Source: Candidatus Segatella mututuai
GTDB taxonomy: Bacteria > Bacteroidota > Bacteroidia > Bacteroidales > Bacteroidaceae
Reading direction: 5' to 3'
Length of the DNA: 28,169 nt
Assembly: GCA_002439605.1 (NCBI GenBank)
Contig: DJOI01000021.1
Location: forward strand, 4,266-32,434
A program made the position numbers and the translations under genes. Below the pieces are notes generated by a model. The model was not told the DNA's origin, did no database searches, and saw only the letters and a list, made by a program, of their open reading frames with translations. Of the stretch, positions 6,787 through 13,783 are shown in pieces; within the stretch, counting starts at the first letter, position 1, and the number at the start of each line of letters is the position of its first letter.

Positions 6787-7446
6787 TTATAGCTTGTTGC
6801 CGTAGCAGAGGTCGCCGGCGTCGCCAAAGCCAGGCACGATGTACTTGTGCTCGTTCAGCCCCTCGTCGATGGCGGCACACCAAATGGTGGTCTTGTCGTC
6901 GGGGAATGTATTCTTGATGTGCTCGATGCCCTCGGGGGCTGCCAGTACGCAGGCTACATGGATGTGCTTGGGGGTACCCTTGGTGAGGATGGCTTTCAGT
7001 CCGAGTTCCATGCTTCCTCCGGTGGCCAGCATCGGGTCGGCGATGATGAGTGTCTTGCCGTCGATTTCTGGAGTCGCCAGATATTCGATGTGTATTCCCA
7101 CCTCGGTATGACTCTTGTTGGTATATTCGCGGAAGGCGCTGACAAAGGCGTTTCCCGAGTGTTCGAAGATGTTGAGGAAGCCTTCGTGGAAAGGCAGTCC
7201 TGCGCGGAAAATGGTTCCGATGACAATATTGTCGGTAGGCAGGTTTACATGGGCTACGCCTAAGGGGGTCGTGATGTCTTCTGGCTTGTAGTCGAGAGTC
7301 TTGGAAATCTCGAAAGCCTCATACTCGCCGATTCTCTTGATGTTGTTGCGGAAGAGGAGCCTGTTCTTTTGATACTCTTTGTCACGCATCTCAGCCAAAT
7401 AGCGGTTGATGATGGAGTTTTGTTCACTTAGGTTAATGATATTCAT
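6787..7446 (-). CDS. upp: Uracil phosphoribosyltransferase
   Basis: Converts uracil and PRPP to UMP in pyrimidine salvage. The protein has 219 residues when started at the ATG complementary to 7444-7446 (MNIINLSEQN). The frame stays open upstream to 7539, but that extension crosses the promoter and has no similarity to the family, so the inner start is preferred. The PRPP-binding loop IADPMLATGGS lies at 135-145, and the uracil-binding C-terminal segment VPGFGDAGDLCYG at 204-216. RAGLPF (81-86) is also typical. Length agrees with Bacteroidota homologues. It is monocistronic, with a consensus promoter and strong terminator, convergent with the nucleoside kinase. Confidence 0.93.
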   Translation of the reverse strand: MNIINLSEQNSIINRYLAEMRDKEYQKNRLLFRNNIKRIGEYEAFEISKTLDYKPEDITTPLGVAHVNLPTDNIVIGTIFRAGLPFHEGFLNIFEHSGNAFVSAFREYTNKSHTEVGIHIEYLATPEIDGKTLIIADPMLATGGSMELGLKAILTKGTPKHIHVACVLAAPEGIEHIKNTFPDDKTTIWCAAIDEGLNEHKYIVPGFGDAGDLCYGNKL

Positions 7447-7528
7447 TGTTGTATATTTTTGCGAAAAAATGCGCAAGCGGGCGTGGTGAAAGCTTACTTC
7501 CATATAGCCGAACGCGGTATATTTTCTG

Positions 7529-7559
7529 CAAAGGTACACGAAAATGCAGATAAAGCAAA
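7529..7559 (-). promoter_or_regulatory. Promoter of upp
   Basis: On the minus strand TTTG (7559-7556), a 19-base spacer and TACCTTTG (7536-7529) give an exact match to the Bacteroidota consensus. The leader to the chosen upp ATG is about 75 bases. Confidence 0.75.
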
Positions 7560-7621
7560 GAAAAGTTGTTGTTTTTTTTTGAAAAATATATTTCTCTTTA
7601 TTCTTTCTTAGAAAAAAGTGG

Positions 7622-7629
7622 TATTTTTG
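7622..7629 (+). promoter_or_regulatory. Probable -7 box for the nuclease gene
   Basis: TATTTTTG matches TAnnTTTG and lies 22 bases upstream of the nuclease ATG. The expected -33 position (around 7599-7602, TATT) matches poorly, so only the -7 element is supported. The surrounding 7560-7620 is very A/T-rich. Confidence 0.45.
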
Positions 7630-7651
7630 TGCTCAAATAGATATTACGGCG

Positions 7652-8566
7652 ATGGGAAGAAAAAAGAAGATAAGCTTGAAGGAACGATTGGTGGGTTCAG
7701 CCTTCGTTCTGATAGTGGCGTGTGGCTGGTTTGCGTTCCGCTACTCGCTTGACTCGGTAGGAGAGACGACAAAGACCGGGAGTGAGGTGTTGCCGACAGA
7801 AAAGTCGGAACCCAAGGCTTCGGGTGGAGCAGAAGAGAATGGCTCCGCCTGGTATTCGGCGGAAGACGAGGCTTACATGGTGCCTCTTGACGAAGGGAAG
7901 AAGGTTCCCGGCCAGCGCCTGGACCGTTATGCCTATGTTGCCTCTTACAATGCGAAGACGCGTAATCCTAACTGGGTGGCGTGGACACTTACCGCAGACC
8001 ATGTCGACGGTGAGTATTCTCGTGGCGGGCATAAGTTTATGGAAGACATGGACGTGCCTGCGCCACGTGCGGCTTATAGCGACATTCGTGAGGGGGAGTG
8101 TGGCTATCAGCGTGGCCACATGTGCCCGGCCGGCGACAACAAGTGGTCGTATAAGGCGCAGAAGGAGGCTTTCTTGATGACGAATATCTGCCCGCAGAAT
8201 GGCGACTTGAACCAGCGCGACTGGAAATACCTCGAGGAAGCTTGTCGCAAATGGGCGGTGAAGTACGGCAAGGTTTATATTGTGTCGGGACCAATCTTTC
8301 GTTCCAAGAAGCCCCGGACGGTGGGCGAGCATGAGGTGTCCGTGCCCGATGCATTCTTTAAAGTGGTTCTCACCTTGGGCAAAAAGCAAGATGAGCCCAA
8401 GGCCATCGGCTTTATTTATAGCAATACGGCAGGACACCACGATATGGAACATTATGCCCGTTCGGTGGATGAGGTGGAGAAGCTGACGGCACTCAACTTT
8501 TTCAGCCATCTTGATGATAAGGTGGAGAACAGGATTGAGGCGGTGTGCGATTTGGGCAGCTGGTAG
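7652..8566 (+). CDS. DNA/RNA non-specific endonuclease (NUC1/EndoG family), membrane-anchored or secreted
   Basis: A 304-residue beta-beta-alpha metal nuclease. Residues 14-30 are hydrophobic after a Lys/Arg-rich start (MGRKKKISLK), giving a signal anchor or signal peptide. A low-complexity linker runs to about 75, and the nuclease domain to the end. The catalytic segment is GYQRGHMCPAGDNKW with His156; the family form is DRGH, so Asp is replaced by Gln153. NICPQNGDLNQRDWKYLE supplies the metal-binding Asn (about 187). It should cleave DNA and RNA in the periplasm or outside the cell, perhaps for nutrient nucleic acids, but the physiological role is inferred. No immunity gene is adjacent, so a toxin role is not indicated. 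The gene stands alone between upp and pckA. Confidence 0.88.
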   Translation: MGRKKKISLKERLVGSAFVLIVACGWFAFRYSLDSVGETTKTGSEVLPTEKSEPKASGGAEENGSAWYSAEDEAYMVPLDEGKKVPGQRLDRYAYVASYNAKTRNPNWVAWTLTADHVDGEYSRGGHKFMEDMDVPAPRAAYSDIREGECGYQRGHMCPAGDNKWSYKAQKEAFLMTNICPQNGDLNQRDWKYLEEACRKWAVKYGKVYIVSGPIFRSKKPRTVGEHEVSVPDAFFKVVLTLGKKQDEPKAIGFIYSNTAGHHDMEHYARSVDEVEKLTALNFFSHLDDKVENRIEAVCDLGSW

Positions 8567-8745
8567 TTTACCGGCACGTCTTGTCGTGGCTTTTACTATA
8601 TATAATTAAGGTGTAATTTTTCGGAAAAGAGCGTTTGGCCAATAATATTTGCAAAGTCTATGTGCCAAATTACGGCAGAAATTCTTGCATTTAATTTTCT
8701 TTAACCTAAAAAGATTTTAAAATGGAAGAATTGTAAAAACGAAAG
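8567..8745. other. Intergenic spacer upstream of the pckA promoter
   Basis: No coding frame with family character is seen. It contains the A/T-rich motif TATATATAATTAAGGTGTAA at 8597-8616, also found upstream of two other genes in the window, but here no start codon follows. No strong terminator hairpin is visible behind the nuclease gene. Confidence 0.5.
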
Positions 8746-8776
8746 TTGGTCGGGAAACATATTTTTCGTAACTTTG
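8746..8776 (+). promoter_or_regulatory. Promoter of pckA
   Basis: TTGG (8746-8749), 19 bases, then TAACTTTG (8769-8776) agree with the Bacteroidota consensus. Transcription would begin near 8783 and leave a leader of about 85 bases, A/T-rich close to the ATG, as is usual for highly expressed genes of this phylum. Confidence 0.7.
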
Positions 8777-8866
8777 CGGCGGTTTTAAGAGAATTATGCT
8801 TCGGTGCAATTTTGACTAAAATCAGGATAGAAGAAATATTTCACAACTTAAATACATTTAAACAAA

Positions 8867-10480
8867 ATGGCAAAGTTTGATAAGTCAGTTTTAGCAAAGT
8901 ATGGAATCACAGGTACAACTGAGGTTCTTTACAATCCTTCTTACGAGGTGTTGTTCAACGAGGAGACTAAGGAAGGTCTCGTAGGTTACGAGAAAGGTCA
9001 GGAGACTGAGCTCGGCGCAGTTAACGTAATGACTGGTATCTACACTGGTCGTTCTCCTAAAGACAAGTTCATCGTAGACGATGCAACTTCTCACGACACA
9101 GTATGGTGGGATTCTGAGGAGTATCACAACGATAACCACAAGGCTACTCCAGAGGCATGGGCTGCTGTGAAGGAAATCGCAAAGAAGGAGCTTTCTAACA
9201 AGAAGCTTTACGTAGTAGATGGCTTCTGCGGTACACACAAGGATACACGTATGAAGGTGCGTTTCATCGTTGAGGTAGCATGGCAGGCACACTTCGTAAC
9301 CAATATGTTCATCCGTCCTCAGAACGAGGCTGAGTTCGATCAGGAGCCAGACTTCATCGTCTACAATGCTTCTAAGGCTAAGGTTGAGAACTGGAAGGAA
9401 TTGGGTCTCCACTCAGAGACAGCCGTTGTATTCAACGTAACTTCTAAGGAGCAGGTTATCATCAACACATGGTATGGTGGTGAGATGAAGAAGGGTATGT
9501 TCTCTATGATGAACTACTTCTTGCCATTGAAGGGCATCGCTTCTATGCACTGCTCTGCCAATACAGATATGAAGGGTGAGAACACCGCTATCTTCTTCGG
9601 TCTTTCTGGTACAGGTAAGACTACTTTGTCAACAGATCCTAAGCGTAAGTTGATCGGTGACGATGAGCACGGATGGGACGACGAGGGTGTCTTCAACTTC
9701 GAAGGTGGTTGCTACGCTAAGGTTATCAACCTCGACAAGGAGTCTGAGCCAGACATCTACGGCGCTATCACACGCGACGCCCTCCTCGAGAACGTAACAG
9801 TAGATAAGAATGGTAAGATCGACTTCGCAGACAAGACAGTTACCGAGAACACTCGTGTATCTTATCCTATCTACCACATCAAGAACATCCAGCGTCCATT
9901 CTCTCAGGGTCCAGCTGCTAAGCAGGTCATCTTCCTCTCAGCAGATGCGTTCGGTGTATTGCCACCAGTATCTATCCTGAACGCTGAGCAGACTAAGTAC
10001 TACTTCCTCTCTGGCTTCACAGCTAAGTTGGCAGGTACAGAGCGCGGTATCACCGAGCCTACTCCAACATTCTCTGCTTGCTTCGGCCAGGCATTCTTGG
10101 AGTTGCACCCAACTAAGTACGCCGAGGAGTTGGTAAAGAAGATGCAGAAGTCTGGTGCTAAGGCATACTTGGTTAACACAGGTTGGAACGGTACAGGCAA
10201 GCGTATCTCTATCCGCGATACACGTGGTATCATCGACGCTATCCTCGACCACTCAATCGACGCAGTTCCTACAAAGACTATCCCTTACTTCAACTTCGTA
10301 GTTCCTACACAGTTGGAAGGCGTAGATCCACACATCCTCGACCCACGTGATACATACGCTGATGCTTCTCAGTGGGAGGAGAAGGCTAAGGATTTGGCTG
10401 CTCGCTTCATCAAGAACTTCAAGAAGTATGAGAACAACGAGGCTGGTAAGGCTCTTGTTGCTGCTGGTCCACAGCTCTAA
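8867..10480 (+). CDS. pckA: Phosphoenolpyruvate carboxykinase (ATP type)
   Basis: Cytoplasmic enzyme of 537 residues interconverting oxaloacetate + ATP and PEP + CO2 + ADP. In fermentative Bacteroidota it mainly runs toward oxaloacetate, fixing CO2 on the way to succinate and gaining ATP. GLSGTGKTTLS at 245-255 is the kinase-1a loop, preceded by HCSANTD and followed by GDDEHGWDDEGVFNFEGGCYAK (the metal-binding region, written here in part of the conserved stretch). Length is normal for the ATP-dependent family. Codon choice is strongly restricted (mostly CGT/CGC for Arg, GGT for Gly, AAG for Lys), unlike neighbouring genes, which fits very high expression. It has its own promoter and terminator. 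Confidence 0.97.
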   Translation: MAKFDKSVLAKYGITGTTEVLYNPSYEVLFNEETKEGLVGYEKGQETELGAVNVMTGIYTGRSPKDKFIVDDATSHDTVWWDSEEYHNDNHKATPEAWAAVKEIAKKELSNKKLYVVDGFCGTHKDTRMKVRFIVEVAWQAHFVTNMFIRPQNEAEFDQEPDFIVYNASKAKVENWKELGLHSETAVVFNVTSKEQVIINTWYGGEMKKGMFSMMNYFLPLKGIASMHCSANTDMKGENTAIFFGLSGTGKTTLSTDPKRKLIGDDEHGWDDEGVFNFEGGCYAKVINLDKESEPDIYGAITRDALLENVTVDKNGKIDFADKTVTENTRVSYPIYHIKNIQRPFSQGPAAKQVIFLSADAFGVLPPVSILNAEQTKYYFLSGFTAKLAGTERGITEPTPTFSACFGQAFLELHPTKYAEELVKKMQKSGAKAYLVNTGWNGTGKRISIRDTRGIIDAILDHSIDAVPTKTIPYFNFVVPTQLEGVDPHILDPRDTYADASQWEEKAKDLAARFIKNFKKYENNEAGKALVAAGPQL

Positions 10481-10519
10481 TTCATTCGATTGCTCGAATA
10501 AATTGAAAACTATATTTGG

Positions 10520-10556
10520 AATCCCGTTTCTCGCAAGAGAGGCGGGATTTCTTCGT
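10520..10556 (+). terminator. Intrinsic terminator of pckA
   Basis: AATCCCGTTTCTC (10520-10532) pairs with GAGAGGCGGGATT (10537-10549), a 13-bp stem with two G-U pairs closed by the tetraloop GCAA (GNRA type). TTTCTTCGTTTC overlaps and follows the stem. It is the clearest terminator in the window. Confidence 0.85.
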
Positions 10557-10729
10557 TTCTGTATGTGTCTGCAAAACGAGTGAACATTCGACAGGTTAAA
10601 AGTTGGCGACAGGTGGCTTCACAGCCAAAATAGAGCCTATTAATCACTAAACAAACTTAAAAAAACCGTTAATTTCCATATTTTGCATAATAAAGCGAGC
10701 AAAAGGGGCTTTTTTTGAAGAATTCTCTG

Positions 10730-10737
10730 TAAATTTG
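10730..10737 (+). promoter_or_regulatory. Probable -7 box for the DUF6242 gene
   Basis: TAAATTTG fits TAnnTTTG and lies 24 bases before the ATG. No good -33 box is at the expected distance; TTTG at 10714-10717 is too close. This is the last promoter-like element before the long envelope gene run. Confidence 0.45.
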
Positions 10738-10760
10738 CAGCTAAAAATATTTAGAGTGTA

Positions 10761-12230
10761 ATGAAAAGGAAGTTTTTAGCTTTCATCTTGCTGGTGACAG
10801 CAGGTTTGTCGTTGTCGTCTTGTCTTGACAGTACAGACGGTACAACTAATATAGTATATTCTCATGATACAGCCATCACCGACTTCTCGTTGGGCAAGAT
10901 GGATAAATTTGGCAAGAAGAAGGATGGTGTCGGTGATTCTCTCCTGAGGGGAGTCGTAGATGGCTCTACTTTCAGTTTTACCATCGACCAAGCCAATCAC
11001 GAGATATACAATCTCGATTCTCTCCCAGTGAATACTCGTATAGCAGCTGTTCTTGCCACAATTTCAGCCAAGAACAGCAGTTATATTCAGATAAACTACG
11101 TAAAGCAGGAGCCTGTGAACGAAGGCGAGAGTACCGACTCGCTTGTGTGGTATAGCAGCACCGACTCCATCGACTTTACCAAGACCAAGGAGAAGGCAAT
11201 ACGAGTTTATGCACAGGATGCTTCGGCTTATGCCGATTATAAAGTAAAGCTAAACGTGCACACACAACGCCCCGACACCTTTGTTTGGCAATCTTTGGCA
11301 CAGACCAATGCCGAGTTGGCTGCACTTACAGGCATGAAGGCTGTAAGTGTGGGCGGAAAGGTTGTGCTCTTTGGCAAAAATGCCGATGGTGCTCTTAAGA
11401 TGTTCCAGAGCAAGAACGGCAAGCAATGGGAGACTGTTGCTACTGCAGCCGACTTGGGTAGTAATGCTGTCGTTAACGTAGTGGAATTCGACAATAGTCT
11501 CTATGTACTCAATCCAGAAACCCATCAGTTGCTGAAATCTACAGATGCAGCCAACTGGACTTTGGTCGGTACCTTTGCCTCGCTCAAGCAGTTGATAGGT
11601 GCTGGCAGCAAGTACCTTTATGCTTATTCGGGAAATGCCGAAGGCGTAACGGGAATTTCTGTATCTACAGACAAGGGCACCTCGTGGACAGCGGAGCAGA
11701 TAGATGCCGATGCTAAATACTTGCCGGTATCCAATGTCAATATGTCTTACTCGACAGTTCGTTCTACTAAGGATGCCGAAAATGTGCTCCTTATAGGTAA
11801 CCGTAACACAACCGAGAAGACGGACACCATCGCCATGGTATGGAACCGTACCATCGATTTCTCGGGAAACAGCAATGTTGGCGGCAAGTGGAACTTTGTG
11901 GAATACGACAACAACCAACCTTATAAGATGCCTAAGCTCGACCAGCTCGTGGTTGCCAAGGCTGATGAGGGTTATATTGCGCTTGGAAGTGATGAAAAAT
12001 GGTACGAGAGCGTTGACGGCGGCCTCTCTTGGAAGGTTGACACAATGATAGTTATGCCGACAAAGACACCAGGTTTCGACAAGACCAAGCCTTTTGCTCT
12101 TGTTAAGGTGAAAGAATCAGCTGTGGCTCCCGACGGAACGTCTTATGACACCTATATATATTGGCTGGTAAATGGCGGCAACGTTTGGAAAGGACGCTAC
12201 AACCGTGACGGCTGGTTGAGAAAGAACTAA
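10761..12230 (+). CDS. DUF6242-type lipoprotein with Asp-box (sialidase-like) repeats
   Basis: Predicted lipoprotein of 489 residues. The signal peptide ends in LSLSSC with Cys21 as the lipidated residue, followed by Leu-Asp-Ser-Thr-Asp, so surface or periplasmic anchoring is likely. The C-terminal two thirds contain BNR/Asp-box-like motifs that usually mark turns of a beta-propeller: SKNGKQWE, STDAANWT, STDKGTSW (near 300) and SVDGGLSW (near 417). No catalytic sialidase residues can be assigned, so an enzymatic role should not be assumed. The family name DUF6242 is from recognition of the architecture and Bacteroidota context. It stands 32 bases before the DUF6089 gene at the head of the uppS-bamA-ompH run and may be co-transcribed. 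Confidence 0.7.
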   Translation: MKRKFLAFILLVTAGLSLSSCLDSTDGTTNIVYSHDTAITDFSLGKMDKFGKKKDGVGDSLLRGVVDGSTFSFTIDQANHEIYNLDSLPVNTRIAAVLATISAKNSSYIQINYVKQEPVNEGESTDSLVWYSSTDSIDFTKTKEKAIRVYAQDASAYADYKVKLNVHTQRPDTFVWQSLAQTNAELAALTGMKAVSVGGKVVLFGKNADGALKMFQSKNGKQWETVATAADLGSNAVVNVVEFDNSLYVLNPETHQLLKSTDAANWTLVGTFASLKQLIGAGSKYLYAYSGNAEGVTGISVSTDKGTSWTAEQIDADAKYLPVSNVNMSYSTVRSTKDAENVLLIGNRNTTEKTDTIAMVWNRTIDFSGNSNVGGKWNFVEYDNNQPYKMPKLDQLVVAKADEGYIALGSDEKWYESVDGGLSWKVDTMIVMPTKTPGFDKTKPFALVKVKESAVAPDGTSYDTYIYWLVNGGNVWKGRYNRDGWLRKN

Positions 12231-12238
12231 AAGACCTC

Positions 12239-12256
12239 TATATTAATAAGGTGTAA
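12239..12256 (+). promoter_or_regulatory. AAGGTGT motif / Shine-Dalgarno of the DUF6089 gene
   Basis: TATATTAATAAGGTGTAA ends seven bases before the ATG at 12263. AGGTG can pair with the CACCU of the 16S rRNA 3' end, so it may serve as ribosome site, unusual in this phylum. Similar A/T plus AAGGTGT strings occur at 8597 and 17739, and AAAGGTGTAA at 17781. Confidence 0.4.
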
Positions 12257-12262
12257 GCAAAC

Positions 12263-12946
12263 ATGCGCAAGATTCTCTTCGTGATTCTGACAATGATGGC
12301 TACTGTGGCTCAAATGAGTGCGCAGGATGATCCGCAGTATCGTATGGAGGTTGGCGCAGGCGTAGGGCTTGTGACTTACGAGGGTGACTTTAATGGTAAT
12401 ATATTCGCCAAGATGCAACCTTTGGGAACTGTCGTGGGGCGCTACAATATAGATGCCTATAAGGCTTTGAAAATGGGAGTCAGCTTCGGTAAGCTGAAAG
12501 GGGCTTCCGACAAGGTGGAAACCTATTATCCCGATTTCGAGGATGCCCCTTATAGTTTCAGCAATACGCTGGTAGACGTAAGTTTGGTGTTTGAATACAA
12601 TTTTTGGCCTTATGGCACAGGACGCGACTATCGCGGAGCCAAGCGGCTTACTCCCTATATCTTCGGTGGTGTGGGAGCCACATATGTGAAAGGTACAGGC
12701 AACAATGTATTCACAGGCAATGTGCCCATCGGACTGGGCGTGAAATATAAGATGTCGGAAAGAGTGAATGTAGGCCTCGACTGGGCTGTTCACTTCTCGT
12801 TGAGCGATGAACTTGATGGGATAAAAGATCCTTATGGCATCAAGAGCAGCGGCCTCTTTAAAAATACCGACTGCTATTCGGCACTTCAGTTGACGCTTAC
12901 TTACAGCTTTAGTGCTAAATGTAGAACTTGCAATAAAGAAGATTAA
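12263..12946 (+). CDS. DUF6089-type outer-membrane beta-barrel protein
   Basis: Protein of 227 residues with a signal peptide (MRKILFVILTMMATVAQMSA, cleavage before QDD). It has many short alternating hydrophobic strands with Gly/Tyr, for example VGAGVGLVTYEGDF, YIFGGVGATYVKG and VGLDWAVHFSLSD, which resemble the small OmpA/OmpX-like barrels. The end contains two Cys (KCRTCNKED). The stop codon shares its last base with the uppS ATG (TAATG), so translation of the two genes is probably coupled. This order is common in Bacteroidota and suggests a job in the envelope. The molecular function is unknown. Confidence 0.75.
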   Translation: MRKILFVILTMMATVAQMSAQDDPQYRMEVGAGVGLVTYEGDFNGNIFAKMQPLGTVVGRYNIDAYKALKMGVSFGKLKGASDKVETYYPDFEDAPYSFSNTLVDVSLVFEYNFWPYGTGRDYRGAKRLTPYIFGGVGATYVKGTGNNVFTGNVPIGLGVKYKMSERVNVGLDWAVHFSLSDELDGIKDPYGIKSSGLFKNTDCYSALQLTLTYSFSAKCRTCNKED

Positions 12947-13710
12947 TGGCTAACGACTTGGATATGAATAGAATCCCCCAGCATATAGCTATCATTATGG
13001 ATGGCAACGGACGCTGGGCTACAGAACGCGGAAAGGAACGTAGCTTCGGCCATCAGGCAGGGGTGGAAACTGTGCGTCGCATCACGTCGGAATGTACTCG
13101 TCTCGGAGTGAAGTATCTTACACTCTATACTTTTTCTACCGAGAATTGGAATCGTCCGGCTGACGAGGTGGCAGCACTCATGGGGCTTGTCCTTACTTCG
13201 CTTGAGGATGAAATCTTCATGAAGAACAATGTGAGGTTTCGTGTTATAGGCGACATCAAGCGCCTGCCAGAGCAGGTACAGGACAAGTTGTGGCAAACAA
13301 TGGAGCATACGGCGCAGAACGATGCCATGACCATGGTGGTGGCCTTGAGCTATTCGTCGAGATGGGAAATCATCAAAGCCATGAGAGAAACCGTTTTTGA
13401 AGCTTTGACCAACGGAACCTGTCCTTATGGTCGTTACAGCGAACTGGAGAAGCAACTCACCGAGGAAAACTTCAGCCGTCACTTGGATACTTATTTCATG
13501 CCAGACCCAGATCTTCTCATACGTACAGGCGGCGAACTGCGTATCAGCAACTATTTGTTGTGGCAAATAGCCTACTCTGAGTTGTATTTCTGCGACACCT
13601 ATTGGCCTGATTTCAGAGAGGAAGACCTTCGTAAGGCCATAGCAAGCTATCAGAGCAGGCAACGTCGTTTCGGAAAGACTGAGGCGCAGGTGGAGAAAGA
13701 GGAGGAGTAA
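12946..13710 (+). CDS. uppS: Isoprenyl transferase (undecaprenyl diphosphate synthase)
   Basis: Cis-prenyltransferase of 254 residues that builds the C55 lipid carrier for peptidoglycan and surface glycans from FPP and IPP. The signature IAIIMDGNGRWA (catalytic Asp19, with Asn21 and Arg23) opens the domain, TFSTENWNRP follows, and RTGGELRISNYLLWQ-AYSEL closes the active site. Length is normal. The start overlaps the preceding stop by one base; a second Met at residue 7 is possible but would lose the coupling. The gene sits directly ahead of bamA, linking cell-wall lipid supply to outer-membrane assembly. Confidence 0.95.
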   Translation: MANDLDMNRIPQHIAIIMDGNGRWATERGKERSFGHQAGVETVRRITSECTRLGVKYLTLYTFSTENWNRPADEVAALMGLVLTSLEDEIFMKNNVRFRVIGDIKRLPEQVQDKLWQTMEHTAQNDAMTMVVALSYSSRWEIIKAMRETVFEALTNGTCPYGRYSELEKQLTEENFSRHLDTYFMPDPDLLIRTGGELRISNYLLWQIAYSELYFCDTYWPDFREEDLRKAIASYQSRQRRFGKTEAQVEKEEE

Positions 13711-13783
13711 GCCGGCTAACATCGGCTGTCTTCGACAAGAATAAAATAAGAAAAAGTAACTATTTGATACACATAAGACATCA

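Noticed and set aside
7697..8509. Minus-strand open frame opposite the nuclease, considered as a possible immunity gene
   Set aside because: Completely antisense and without family features; an immunity gene would normally be adjacent, not overlapping.
10761..12230. Asp-box protein as an active sialidase
   Set aside because: Only the structural Asp-box motifs are visible; no arginine triad or Tyr/Glu catalytic pair can be placed, so enzyme activity is not claimed.
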